Under the pieces are notes generated by a model that was not told the DNA's origin, ran no database searches, and saw only the letters and a program-made list of their open reading frames with translations. A stretch of 64,000 nucleotides of DNA from Symbiodinium kawagutii (taxonomy: Eukaryota; Sar; Dinophyceae; Suessiales; Symbiodiniaceae), in NCBI GenBank assembly GCA_009767595.1, contig VSDK01018949.1, positions 126,754-190,753 on the forward strand. Direction: 5' to 3'. Shown here piece by piece: positions 11,794 to 22,782 of the stretch; within the stretch, counting starts at the first letter, position 1, and every line of letters begins with the position of its first letter. Both the position numbers and the translations under genes were made by a program.

Positions 11794-13164
11794 ATGAAGA
11801 AGTCGAAACACTGCCAGCAGCGGCCACAAAAGCAGCAACATGGCAAAGTGACTACTCGCGGTGATGTGGGAAATGCTATGGGGTTTGTGGTTTCACGTTT
11901 TTGCTGGCTCAAGCCAATTGTTGTTTGTCACAAAGCTATGACAAACCAAACGAAGAAGGCGCTGGTGCTATCTTGTGAAGTGCCTGGTGAGGCACAGATC
12001 CCAACAGCAAGGTACAATGCCCGGAAGTTGTCTGAGTTTTTTCAAGAGGCCAATGTTGAAGACAGCGGTGTTTTTGGGGGTTATTTGACCTTTAACCACG
12101 CCATAGATGCGATCAAGGCTTTCTTCTCTAGTGAGTGCAACGTGCACATTGTATATGGTATTTTTCATGGGCAAGCTGGTGCATGGAAGTTATCTGATGG
12201 ACAAACTCTGGGACTCGCGGACATTTTGGAGCAATTTTATCCTGCCAGAATTAAGGGGACAGCTAAACGGCTTCTGATTGTTTCCGATGCCTGCTATTCA
12301 GGATGCATGGTCGAAGAAGTCAAGAAGCTAGGCCTCTTGGACGTTGCTGTGCAAGCATCATGTGATCATTCCGGTGACACTTCTGATGTGAGAGGAGAGA
12401 CCTTTACCGAGCTTTTGCTTTGGAATTTGCGTGGGTGCGATGCATCTAGCATGGATTCTGACAAGGAGCGGGCAATCCTGGCATTTGGCCGCCCATGCTA
12501 CTACTGCCCGGATCGAAGCATCCACCGCGGTTGGGTCTTCATCAACGAAGACGGAGCAGATCAGAGCTCTTCCCAGAGCATTTCGCTCACAAGTGAGACT
12601 TCAGAGACATCCAGCCAAAGATCCATCAGCCTACAATCACCTGCAAGCATGTTGCAAAATGGAGTGACATCCAACCAGAGCGCAGTCCAATCGGAAGATC
12701 ATCACAGCGTGAGTTCTCCCTCCAAGGCCGAGATGGTGACAGCAAAGCAAGTAAGCATCATGTGTGCGCTGGGGCTAGTGACAGTCCTGATCCTGTATCT
12801 TTCCATGCGGCAGGCAGGAGCAGCATCCGACAATATGGTTGCTGGTCAATATTGGCCAACTAACAAAGACTCCCCTGGTCATTTTGGGGATGTTTATCAT
12901 GGAAAGAGGACTTGGTTCCGCAGCCATATCGAGACCTTTGAAAGCGCAAGAGATGAGAGTTGGACGCAAAGTGAAAGAGCAGGACGTGACTTTTCTGTTG
13001 ATCCATCCTTGACTTGCGCCTGGTCTGGTTCCGTGGCTGGCGGCCTGGCTTTCTTCTTGGCAAACTCCATGGCTGGCCCCTGGGCTGGCTCCTTGGCTGG
13101 CTTATTGGTTGGCTTCTGGCGTGCCGATGAATGCTTGACAAGTGCAGGAAAAGTTTTCCTTTAG
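11794..13164 (+). CDS. caspase-fold (metacaspase-like, peptidase C14) membrane protein, intronless
   Basis: A 456-codon uninterrupted frame, much the longest in the window. The caspase-like domain spans about residues 54-250. KKALVLSC is the first core strand, IVYGIFHGQAG (His125) matches the catalytic histidine motif and LLIVSDACYSG (Cys167) the catalytic cysteine motif. Both dyad residues are present, although the usual Gly before His is Phe. A Ser-rich linker (258-310) leads to one hydrophobic segment (about 320-337, SIMCALGLVTVLILYL). The last part (about 409-440) is Gly/Ala-rich and helical-looking (GSVAGGLAFFLANSMAG), resembling a glycine-zipper membrane hairpin. Residues 1-48 look unlike the rest, so the start could be Met29 or Met49 (MTNQTKK). 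Family members are usually Arg/Lys-specific cysteine proteases; activity here is inferred. Lack of introns, among intron-rich neighbours, suggests a retrocopy, but no poly-A tract or spliced-leader relic is visible. Confidence 0.85.
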   Translation: MKKSKHCQQRPQKQQHGKVTTRGDVGNAMGFVVSRFCWLKPIVVCHKAMTNQTKKALVLSCEVPGEAQIPTARYNARKLSEFFQEANVEDSGVFGGYLTFNHAIDAIKAFFSSECNVHIVYGIFHGQAGAWKLSDGQTLGLADILEQFYPARIKGTAKRLLIVSDACYSGCMVEEVKKLGLLDVAVQASCDHSGDTSDVRGETFTELLLWNLRGCDASSMDSDKERAILAFGRPCYYCPDRSIHRGWVFINEDGADQSSSQSISLTSETSETSSQRSISLQSPASMLQNGVTSNQSAVQSEDHHSVSSPSKAEMVTAKQVSIMCALGLVTVLILYLSMRQAGAASDNMVAGQYWPTNKDSPGHFGDVYHGKRTWFRSHIETFESARDESWTQSERAGRDFSVDPSLTCAWSGSVAGGLAFFLANSMAGPWAGSLAGLLVGFWRADECLTSAGKVFL

Positions 13165-13527
13165 TTCCTGCCTGCTCAGTCCAAATGCCACCTTGCAGCA
13201 GGTCCTCCGGCAGTACTGCCAATGATTCATTGTTGTCCTCGGTCCTACTTGAAAGGCTTGCCACGCTTGTCTCATATGCTTTTCCGATTGCTTGATTGAA
13301 ACCGTCGAACACATTATGCAACTGCAAAAAGCAACCGCCTTGCGAATGATGGCGAATTGCCTATTCCAGAAATTTGGCACAAAGATTGTCCCACTTGAAT
13401 TTATATGCAGGCGATGTGCAAGATTTATGTGATGTTCTCAAGATTTCTTAGGGGATTGCTTGCGATCTCCCTACTAGTCGGTTGACAAGTAAGTTTGACC
13501 ACTAGTTGGATGACTGGTTGACCACAG
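13165..13527. other. 3' flank of the caspase-like gene
   Basis: Immediately after the stop. No further coding sequence is supported. A run of GTTGAC/ACTAGTTGG words occurs near 13480-13520. Confidence 0.4.
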
Positions 13528-13712
13528 GTTGACCCTCCCGAGAAGCCAATTGATTCTCCCAGAAGTTTTGATTCCAGTGGTGGCAGGGCGAATCGGAGCC
13601 CAAGTGCTGCTTCCCAGCCTCGCCCAGGTGATCCCGCAGTTTTCGAAGAATCCAATCGTGGAGCCTCAGATCCGCCGGCTGCCATCCATGGCAGTGGCCA
13701 ACAATCATCGAG
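13528..13712 (+). CDS. candidate exon, unknown protein (all frames open)
   Basis: Acceptor GGTTGACCACAG|G and donor CATCGAG|GTGGTG. The plus frame with the best G/C third positions reads LTLPRSQLILPEVLIPVVAG and later LPSLAQVIPQFSKNPIVEPQ. A Ser/Pro-rich plus frame and a minus-strand frame are also open over the same GC-rich bases, so strand and frame are not settled. Confidence 0.35.
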
Positions 13713-14060
13713 GTGGTGGGTTTAAGGTGTAGGGGATCATAGGGGAGAACATGATAGGGGATGACAACCAACAAAAATGGTTTCCCAAGAATCCAACACT
13801 GATGGATGCTTAAACAAGTGCCTCTTGTTGGTTTTAAGCATGTGTTATTTTCCCCAAGGTTTGGATTGCTTGGTTGGTCAAGTAATATTCTTGGGATGGG
13901 TTCTGACCACCAACCAGCAAGACATAACATTCTTGCGGTGAGAACATCATGGTTTTTGGAGTGCCATCAACAAATCATCACTTTTGGAAAGGGAAACTTC
14001 GCATTTCTTGAGGGGGTTGCACTGCATTTGTGGATACAGTAAGACCGTACCATGGGGTAG

Positions 14061-14223
14061 TCGGTGGCTGTTTGAGCAATGTCGGGCTGGCAGTTTGGAT
14101 CTATACCGGCCCGATGGTTTTGTGAGCGCAGATGGTGGTGAACCGCGATCACAGCCAGTGAAACTTAGTTTGGCTCTGTGTTTTGCAACCTTTTCTCAGC
14201 ACAAAGTACCCCATACCTGGTAA
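14061..14223 (+). CDS. candidate terminal exon, unknown protein
   Basis: After a possible acceptor (CATGGGGTAG|T) the frame reads RWLFEQCRAGSLDLYRPDGF then VSADGGEPRSQPVKLSLALC and stops at 14221-14223. Codon use is mixed. It could be the last exon of a gene that includes the candidate at 13528, but I cannot join the phases with confidence. Confidence 0.3.
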
Positions 14224-16644
14224 CGAAGAATCATTCGTGAGTGTCAAGAAATCCGAAGATTCAAGCCTGATTCGGTATAGTGTGGGTTTTCCTGCCGATT
14301 TCTGAGCCAGCGTCGACTTGGCCAAGGCAAAGTTCTAGGGCCTTTGGGATTTGGTTGGGAAGGCCTGGGTAAGCTGCTTGCATGGACTATCGCGCCTGGT
14401 TTGCTGCTGCCAGTGGTATTGGACCGGCTTGGTCTACACATTTGGAGCGTCAGAAACACACATAGGTGATCATAGTGGCGTATAGTGGTACATGATTCGT
14501 GGACGCAGAGTCTGTAGTTAGGAGCATGAATGTAAGACGTGGGTCCAAGGATCACACGTGCAATTTGTTTTGTTCCACATGTAGATTGAGCGGTTCTTGC
14601 TTCAGGTCAGACTTGCAAATCACTTGTTTGATTGATTTTTTTAGTCACACTTGGGCTGCGTAAGAACCAAGGTGCCGCACTGGTTCGTAAGCAGCGTACT
14701 TCGCATGACAAAGTTTGAATAATGACACTGGTGTGTTTGCATAGCTTCGTATAACACTCGACTATATTAGTATCGTGATGTATAGTCACTAAACATCACT
14801 AAACAGGAACGCACTGGTTTTTCCCAGATCCTCGTATTGTTTATCAGGCTGGCTCTCATACAGGCGGTGTTCTTTTAAATAGTAAATCAGAATTAGCGAG
14901 CTTTGAGCAGTCTCAAGTCTCAAGGCAGACAGGAGGTCCAATACAGAGCGGGTCAATGCAAGTCACCTCCGTGCTTTGAGACTCGGTATTGTCAACGTAA
15001 ACATAAGAAGATGGCAATGTGGCAAGCAACAAGATTGGCATTTTACACGAAAACAATGGCTCACACCGTGACATTTTACACTCAAAATTATTATTCAAGA
15101 GATATTTTGCAACAAGAATGAATCAATCCAGGACATCCTCTCCCGGAAACAATGGTTCACCTTGGATCCAAACCTGCATTGAGGGTCGCTTCCGCGCGGT
15201 GCTTGGCATCCACACAGCGATCTCTGGAGGTTCGAAATCCAGCAACCTTCCCAGGATCAAACTGGAAGCGCACGGATCCTAGGCACCGAAGCTTGCCCAT
15301 GATGGGTGGCGAGGCATCCAAACAACGATAGTGGCAGGAGGCAGGACCTAACCCTGATCCTTGGTGAAGCCACCATCACAGAAGGCGTCACCCCGCACCA
15401 ACGGACGATGATTTTTTGGGAGCAGCCCAGGGATTTGCTCGGGATGGTTCATCTTGCGGGGCCTGCACACGAGTAGAGTTTTTGCATGTAAATTTAATAG
15501 ATAACTAAAGTTGGTGGTTTGAGACATGTTTGATTTTCCTCAAATATTTGTGATGTTTGGTTGGGTGATTGATATTTTTTGTGATAGCTTACAATCACCA
15601 ACCAAGTGATTCAGCGATCACTTATGTAGCTCACGCACACACGCATATAGTTTTTGATGTGTTTGTTTCAGATGTCGATCCGCACATATATTATATGTGG
15701 AGTTTATCCTGGAGATATGCCTCGCACATACACTTACAAGCTAAACTCATGACATCTCCCCAACTCAAAGCCTTGTGTTTTCCATGGAGGGTAACATTTT
15801 GTTAACTTCGCAGCTACACCTAATCTGCAACATGCGTCAAGTTGGCCATGTCCACGGTCAGGAGAGAGGTGCAACCAACAGCTAAGGCAGTCGCCACCTG
15901 ATCCTGGCCCTGGAGGCATGGACGTTTTGGGGATGCTGTGTTTTGGGTGCTACCTGTGACACACAAACCTTGACAGATGTCTCCACTGGGCGAACCTACT
16001 TCTGATTCGCGGCATTTTGAAGAGGCCACTTCAGTTTTTCATTCGTTTAGCATTCACCATTTCATTTTTGTTTGCCAACTTTTAGCTCGCATTCATATTT
16101 AGTTGTTCATTCAATTTCTCACTGAATGGTGGGCCTCGTACATGTGATAGCCATGGTCATGAACCAAGCTGGAACATGCAGCGAATCAATGGTTGAACTC
16201 CATAAGTTCCAGAAAAAACGATGATTATGCCAGACCATGCAAAAACAGTACATGACTGCCGTTGCCCAAAGCATAGTGATACTCCTGTCACAACCCCTGC
16301 AAATCAGCGGAGCAGGGCACTTAAGAAGGTCATTATGCAATCCTGCATGGGTACTGACCTGGAATTTTAATTCGCTTGAACAGCTACTTTGCTTACAGGG
16401 GAGGTGCGTTTCTCAAGAGTGCATACCCAATTATCCCAACAAAGCCAACATGCGCCATGCTTTCCATTTCCACCATGGGGATGATGTGACCGCGAATTTG
16501 ACACAACTTTTTGGGCCATTGTGCTGTTGAACCCGGGTGTCGACCCTTGCGAACAGCCAGTTGATACTTGTCCATGGTTGGGGCATGATCCACCATGGAT
16601 GATCCACCACAGATGATTGTGTTGACTTCCTGTTTTGATGATTC
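14224..16644. other. intergenic, no supported gene
   Basis: Short overlapping frames only. A GGTTCGAAATCC word at about 15229 looks like a pol III B-box or a T-arm but no tRNA fold surrounds it. Nothing else could be supported. Confidence 0.35.
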
Positions 16645-16857
16645 GGCCAGCCGAAACATGCATCAATGAACCCGTTTGCAACTATCTCCACTGATGCCCT
16701 TGCTGCAGATGCCGTTCCTGGTCCAGTGGCCGTTGGTTCCTCAAGTGGAACTACAGCAGTGGCCGAGGCCGGCTGCACCCAGGAGTGGCTGGTGCTTACC
16801 TGCGATGTCAGAGCTGAAAGCATTGGGTTTTCGTTCCACAGCAGATCCGGACACTAG
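16645..16857 (+). CDS. diverged outlying copy of cassette exon c
   Basis: The frame reads MNPFATISTDALAADAVPGP then VAVGSSSGTTAVAEAGC and stops at 16857. This aligns with the third exon of the repeated cassette at 20.3-23.4 kb, which reads GTSTDAIAADDTGPLATGSS. Protein-level conservation across diverged DNA argues that this reading frame is real in the family. The 5' splice edge is not clear here. Confidence 0.5.
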   Translation, partial: GQPKHASMNPFATISTDALAADAVPGPVAVGSSSGTTAVAEAGCTQEWLVLTCDVRAESIGFSFHSRSGH

Positions 16858-17440
16858 GCCCTCACTAGGCATAATTGAACTGTTGCCATTGCCTCCTGAA
16901 AATAAGTAGCTAAACTGAAAGATAATAATAAGACTATATGCGTTTTCAATAAGGATGTCATTGACAACTGGTGGAAGTTTGAGGACCAAGTTGGCTTGCC
17001 AGACAATAGATCAATAGATCCTTACTTTGGGGACGGACCTGGCTAAATATGCATAGGCATGGTTTGGATGCCCATGGATGCCCCAATGCATATTCATTGG
17101 ACCAGCATGTTTAACAACTAATACATACTGATATGAAGGAATATTAGGGAATCAGTCATATCTCCTGAAATTCTGAACATGTATGTCCGTTGACTGGCTT
17201 TGTTTCTTGCGCACCCATTTATATGTTGTTTTTTTCTTCTGCCCCGTCCATCGTGAAGTGGTTACCGTAATTGACTTGCTTTGATTCTGAGTATCGTTTT
17301 CCATTGAGGAGGTGTTGCTCGTGCACCTTTTCATGGCTGGCTTGCTCTACCCCTTGCATTCTTAACTACTCTTGAAATTCAAGTACTTAGCTGAAAACAC
17401 AAGCACTACATACTCTTTTGCATGTTTGCGTTGTTTGTTC

Positions 17441-17691
17441 AGCCTTTTGCATTCTGAACTACCCAAATTCTGAATGCAAAGTGTTCCACAAGTTCATGGC
17501 GAGTCGCCCAGAGTGAGGCATCACCAGCAGCTGAACCAAAGCCGGTGACAAAGCTGGTTGAAAGCGGTGGAGGCGCCTTGTTTCATGATGGTTTGGTAGG
17601 AGGATCCGTGGAAAATCAACAGACGCTAGAAGCGGCAGCAGCAGTCCAGTGGTGCCAGAATCAACAAGATTATATGACTTGTGCTAGGACA
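17441..17691 (+). CDS. diverged copy of cassette leader and exon a
   Basis: The non-coding leader TTTTGCATTCTGAACT and the sequence up to GTGAG|GCATCACC match the later copies. From 17518 exon a reads ASPAAEPKPVTKLVESGG, aligned with ASPSAEEKPSTKPAESDA in the others. The position of the exon a donor is here a GC (GGTGGAG|GC) instead of GT. Read through without splicing, the frame enters the serine-codon repeat that follows and stops at 17877. Confidence 0.5.
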
Positions 17692-17700
17692 AGTAGTAGC

Positions 17701-17752
<52 letters not shown>

Positions 17753-17830
17753 GTAGTAGTAGTAGTAGTAGCAGTAGAAGCAGCAGTAGCAGTAGAAGTA
17801 GCAGTAGTAGTACTAGTAGCGGCAGCAGCA
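17692..17830. repeat. (AGT)n microsatellite, Ser codons on the + strand
   Basis: Forty-odd AGT/AGC triplets with a few AGA interruptions. In the frame of the upstream exon copy they encode polyserine. On the minus strand the same tract reads polythreonine or polyleucine, which explains several long minus-strand frames. Confidence 0.9.
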
Positions 17831-18786
17831 GCAGCTTCAGTAGTGTTGGTACTGTAAATAGAATCCGTGGCAGGTGACACAAGTAGATTCAATGTAGCGT
17901 TGCAAATAGCAGTAATACCAGCAGGAGAAGCAGCTGCAGCAATAGGTGTAGTAGTAGCAATAAAAGCAGCAACAATAGTGATAAACATGATGTTATGTTA
18001 TATATAAATAATAACAGCACTGAGCACGGACAGACTCTGAAGCCGGGAATTCTACCACCAATATTATGAAATCTCTTTGTCATAGCTGAAGCAGTTGTGC
18101 CAGAATCCAAATCGACCTCAGAGCATTTGGGTTCGCCTCAAATCAGTTTCAAGATCTCCGCCTCCAGGTGGAGATGTGCGTGCCAGACTGCATGGCTCTC
18201 AGGGACACCGTCACTACCTTGAAAGAAGGTTGTAAGGAGGATAGCTTATGTCAAGGCAAAACCCATGAAGAAACGGACACAGCGACTGACACAATGTGGT
18301 TGGACTCCACTGCACTTTGCTTTACCTCGAAGGGTTGCCCTTTTCATGGGGATGGAAAGCATTCCACTTAGATGCGCACGAAGTGTAAGCGGAGAAGGAA
18401 AACATGCATGCCATCAGTGGATTGCATTGCGTATGCAATTCCGTGTTTCTAGGGCGCACTAGTATGTGAGTTTTGTCAACTACCTTGACTTCTTTTGAAT
18501 ATGTTGTGTCAACAGAAACCGTTTATGATGCTCCGACGGTCTTACTTCAAAGTCGTGTTGATTTAGTTCTTGCGAACAAATGCCTCTAATCGATGACTAT
18601 GGTTAATACGAATTGCTGATCAGCTACAGCTAGCACAAGATGGCCAATAGTGGACCACTGTTGCGGTAGATAATCAACTAAAACCCACTAAATCCAAAGG
18701 GGCTTTCCTTGTGGAGCAAACCTTGGTCATGGGGGGCCGCATCATTCATGGTGTACGGATAGTGAACAGGCAAGGTTAGTAAATTG

Positions 18787-18891
18787 TACCCTATGCTTCC
18801 AGTTACCACTATAGTAGGTAACCAACCCTCACCAACAATGGTAGAAACCAACTGGTTACATACTATAATGGTAACTGGAAGCATAGGGGTA
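18787..18891. mobile_element. CCTATGCTTCCAGT inverted-repeat element
   Basis: About 105 bp. It begins ACCCTATGCTTCCAGTTACC, then ACTATAGTAGGTAACCA, and ends with the reverse complement (TGGTTAC ... TACTATAATGGTAACTGG then AAGCATAGGGG). The arms are about 35 bp with a few mismatches. No coding capacity. Related copies are at 57494-57598 and, diverged, at 5796. Confidence 0.75.
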
Positions 18892-19105
18892 CTTAAAGAC
18901 AACATTGTGCGGCATTGTAGCTTGAACCACTTGATTTTAGGAAACTCTATGATGGTGGCAAGGTTAGATAGGATACGATGCATTGACCGCTCACAGTCAT
19001 TGCCAGACCATTCCTTTTTTGGCATGATGGAGATGTTCAAGTTGAAACCATGGAGCGATTAATCCACCAGTGTTTCATTTGCATGGGCGAACTGCCCCTT
19101 TCCTG

Positions 19106-19200
19106 TCAGGTCCTACTTGCTCAAACCTAAAGGCTGGACAACGGTAAGGATGGCTAGGGAAGCTGCAAAGCTGCCTGCGTGATATGTTTTGAGGGCTCAA
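19106..19200. repeat. dispersed AGGTCCTACTTGCTCAAACC repeat, copy 1
   Basis: Shares the opening AGGTCCTACTTGCTCAAACC, an AAAGG(C/T) word, then spaced matches AAGGATG, AAGCTGCA and GATATG(C/T)T with the copy at 25947. It could be a SINE-like element. No clear pol III A and B boxes were found. Confidence 0.45.
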
Positions 19201-20321
19201 TGAGCTGGAAAGGCGTCAATCCAAAGCAGACCAAAACCGATGTTATTCTTTGAATATGGGTAGACATCCACTCCTTTAGTCAAGATTCCTAAAACCCCAA
19301 AAAAGCATACGTTCTTTGGATGCAGTGATGAATGTCATTCGCAGACACCTTCAATGTCATTTGAAATCTTTCAGGTGGTCATTTAGGCGTGCCTTTGTTG
19401 TTTTGATTGCCGTTGACTGCTCATAATTGTTAAACAAAATATGTTGCAAAGATGGATGACATCGATATACCTCAACTAACAAAATTGCATTTTAGGGAAG
19501 ACCTTGGATCAGTTTCAATGATTGATAGAACCCTCAGAGATTACGATCTAATTGCCTCGCCAGCTAGAAGAACTCCATGTTAATCTGCCCGCACCGAATG
19601 TCAAATGCCTGCCCCTATGTAGAGCCAATCCCACCCCGATGGTTATTGGCTACGATCACGTATGGTTCTTTCTTAGTTGAATGAACACAGACACATTTCC
19701 AAGTTGACATTTTTTCGGCACCCAAGATCGTATGGCCAGTGGATACCATAGAGGTTATTTAGACCATGGCTACCTGAATTATACCAAATTGTATCGCCTA
19801 TGGCAAACGAATGTGCCGGTCTTGATTGCTTACGCCGCTGCTGCCAGTCGCTCGTCCCACCGCCACCCGGGGGCCCGTGGGTGGTGGAGGCCAGGGGTAC
19901 TCCACCGAGGTGTTGTTTCGACTCGAGAAAGAATAATCTAAGCCATGGTCAACGAAAGCAGCTACTGTCAGTAACCGCCAATATCAACTAGGGAAATAAT
20001 ATGTAATAATAGACATTGCTTTTGGAAGTTGAAGACCAAACCAAAAGGCAAAATCTAGGGGAAAAAGCAAAACAAATTTTCACTCGGAATGTTATTGACA
20101 TCATCTAACACAGGATGGCTTTTGAACACTCAGCTTCCTAGATACTAGATCCTTCCTGTACGAATTGACCCCGGCGACCACGTACCCACACAAAGCATTC
20201 GAATTTACTGTTTGGATGTCCTGCAGCCTGTAAAGACCAGTCACTACAATATGATCATTTCGAGTTGATTTTTGTTTGTCAGTTTTACAGGGGGGGGTTG
20301 TGCAGTTGTTCATGGTTTGTT

Positions 20322-21002
20322 CTTCCCCTTCTGAACTGCAGAACTTCTGAAGTGAAAGTGATTGACCAGTCCGTGGTGAGCAGCAGAGCACCAGGCATCA
20401 CCATCAGCCGAAGAAAAGCCTAGTACGAAGCCGGCTGAAAGTGATGCAGGTGCTTTTGTGATGGCGTTTTTTGCCAGTGGGATCCATCGAAAGCCAGAAG
20501 TTGTTGGGTGGGGTGGTGTTTGAAAAATAAAACTTGGTTGTTGACATATCTTTTAAAAGTGACAACATGTTCACACGACTTTATACTTCTTCGTTCGGAA
20601 TGCTTCCTAGTAAAAGTACCGCCAGCAATAGCAGTGCTTCGTTCAGGGATCTAATCTACCACAAAAAGATGATCCATCATAGATCATCGTGTTGGTTTCT
20701 TACTTTGGGATACTTTGGGCAAAATCTGGAGTGTGGAGGGGTACCTAATACATCCTAATACACCATCAAGCAAACCCCCTACAGTGGCCTGTGGAACCTC
20801 TGCCCATGCGATTGCTGCAGATGCCACTGGTCCATTGGCCACTGGCTCCTCTGATGATGCTACAGCAGTGGTGCAGGCCAGCTGCAGTCAACACAGGAGT
20901 AGCCAATGCTGGGTCTACCGGCCATCGTCCTGTACGATGTATAGACCAACTCTATTCAGTCACTACATATTCTCATTTGAAATATCATTGTTGTTGGACG
21001 GT
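20322..21002 (+). pseudogene. cassette unit 1 (exons a, b, c), decayed
   Basis: Exon a 20395-20449 is intact (ASPSAEEKPSTKPAESDA, donor GCAG|GTGC). Exon b (about 20600-20680) shows the expected SKSTASNSSA but is then disrupted near 20650 by stop codons. Exon c begins 20785 (CCCCTACAG|TG) and reads ACGTSAHAIAADATGPLATG, then HRSSQCW before a possible donor GTCTAC. Exon phases (0 to 1, 1 to 1, 1 to 0) would allow this triplet to repeat inside one transcript. Confidence 0.55.
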
Positions 21003-21719
21003 TTGTTCTTCCCCTTGCATTCTGAACTGCAGAACTTCTGAAGTGAAAGTGATTGACCAGTCTGTGGTGAGCAGCAGAGCACCAGGCATCACCATCAGCC
21101 GAAGAAAAGCCTAGTACGAAGCCGGCTGAAAGTGATGCAGGTGCTTTTGTGATGGCGTTTTTTGCCAGTGGGATCCATCGAAAGCCAGAAGTTGTTGGGT
21201 GGGGTGGTGTTTGAAAAAGAAAAGGTTGTGGCATATGATTTAAAAGGTGACAACATGTTCACGTGTGGTGGTGTTAGCAGTGGTTGCTGTAGTCTGCGTG
21301 CTTACTAGTAAAAGTACCGCCAGCAAGAGCAGTGCTTTGTTCAGTGATCCACCACAAGAAGAGGATCCATCATAGATCATCGTGTTGGTTTCTTACTTTG
21401 GGATACTTTGGGCAAAATCTGGAGTGTGGAGGGGTACCTAATACACCATCAAGCAAACCCCCTACAGTGGCCTGTGGAACCTCTGCCCATGCGATTGCTG
21501 CAGATGCCACTGGTCCATTGGCCACTGGCTCCTCTGATGATGCTACAGCAGTGGTGCAGGCCAGCTGCAGTCAACACAGGAGTAGCCAATGCTGGGTCTA
21601 CCAGCCATCGTCCTGTAGGATGTATAGACCAACTCTATTCAGTCACTACATATTCTCATTTGAAATATCATTGTTGTTGGACGGTTTGAAGAGGGTTCTT
21701 GTGCAGTTTTTCATGGTTT
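21003..21719 (+). pseudogene. cassette unit 2 (exons a, b, c), decayed
   Basis: Nearly identical to unit 1. Exon a 21086-21140. Exon b follows GGTGTTAGCAG|TG and reads VAVVCVLTSKSTASKSSA but meets an in-frame TAG near 21373, where intact units have extra T bases. Exon c begins 21468 after CCCTACAG. The shared damage with unit 1 suggests that units 1 and 2 arose from each other after the lesion. Confidence 0.55.
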
Positions 21720-22782
21720 CTTCTTCACCTTGCATTCTGAACTGCAGAACTTCCGAAGTGAAAGTGATTGACCAGTCCATGGTGAGCAGCAGAGCACCAG
21801 GCATCACCATCAGCCGAAGAAAAGCCTAGCACGAAGCCGGCTGAAAGTGATGCAGGTGCTTTTGTGATGGCGTTTTTGCCACTGGGATCCATTGAAAGCC
21901 ATCAGTGGGTGGGGTGGTGTTTGAAAAAGAAAACATGTTTGGCATATATTTTTGAAGTGACAGCATCTTCATTCGACTTCATACTTCTTTGTGTGGTGGT
22001 GTTAGCAGTGGTTGCTGTATTCGGCGTGCTGTCTAGCAAAAGTACTACCAGCAATAGCAGTGGTTCGTTCAGTGATCCACCAAAAGAAGATGATCCAATT
22101 TTAGATCATCGTGTTGATGTTTTCCTTTTGGCCAAAATGAGGAGAATTGAGGAGATTGGAGGAGTAGCTAACACACAGTTATTATTGGAACCTCCACGGA
22201 TGCGATTGCTGCAGATGACACTGGTCCATTGGCCACTGGCTCCTCTGATGGTGCTGCAACAGTGGTGGAGGCCAGCTCTATTCAACACAGGAGTAGCCCG
22301 CGCTGGGTCTACCGGCCATGAGTTGTTTTGTACGTATGGTACCCATTAGACCGCGGGGGTCATATGATGGATTTTTGTTGATTTGTCTACAAATGGGATA
22401 ATCATGACTCTCAAATTACATGTTACTGTAGATTGTTCCAGCGTTTACGCGCGAGTACTAGAGCATACCTATGTACATACTCTCGGCAAACAAAATAGGC
22501 TAAGCTTGAAGGTAAGTAAAAGTGCTTCCGCTATACGAGTATCAATGTCATTCTCTGTTGATTGCATTCTTGACCACCGGGTGAGTTTCATAGCCACTAG
22601 ATCCTATATGAACCGTCCACGGCGTTTGCATAGGTCTTAGCATTAATTTGCTATATGACTGCAGAAAAAAGACAAAACATTCGAGATCATCGTTTGGATT
22701 TCCTGTGACATGAATAGACCAAGCAAGCCCTTCATCATGTTTCTCATTTTAGAGAAGATGGTTCTTGTGCACTTGTTCAAAG
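21720..22782 (+). CDS. cassette unit 3: three exons 21801-21855, 22009-22110, 22179-22321
   Basis: Exon a reads ASPSAEEKPSTKPAESDA and leaves phase 1 at GCAG|GTGC. Exon b (after GTTAGCAG) reads VAVFGVLSSKSTTSNSSGSF then SDPPKEDDPILDH and leaves phase 1 at CATC|GTGTTG. Exon c (after AACACACAG) reads IIGTSTDAIAADDTGPLATG then SSDGAATVVEASS, ending at TGA (22319-22321) unless spliced at CGCTGG|GTCTAC. All junctions agree in phase. The product is small, Ser/Ala/Asp-rich and probably disordered. Function unknown. Unspliced frames over the intron give a spurious membrane segment. Confidence 0.55.

Larger units (their letters stand above)
18111..20321. other. intergenic between array parts
   Basis: Holds one clear inverted-repeat element (18787-18891) and one copy of a dispersed phrase starting AGGTCCTACTTGCTCAAACC (19108). 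Otherwise no supported gene. Confidence 0.4.

Noticed and set aside
11905-11925. TTTTTGCTGGCTCAAG as a relic of the dinoflagellate spliced leader
   Set aside because: Only the short GGCTCAAG end matches, it lies inside the caspase-like frame, and no CCATTTTGGCTCAAG-like relic was found upstream of any gene here.
15220-15245. GGTTCGAAATCC as a tRNA T-arm; similar word at 30360
   Set aside because: No acceptor stem, D-arm or anticodon arm can be folded around either site.
17626-18110. Long minus-strand polythreonine and polyleucine frames
   Set aside because: Produced by the (AGT)n microsatellite.
21864-22349. 161- and 238-codon frames in cassette units 3 and 4 with an apparent membrane helix
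   Set aside because: They start in what is best read as intron, and the second half is out of frame with the reading conserved in the diverged copies. The three-exon reading agrees in phase and conserves protein sequence instead.
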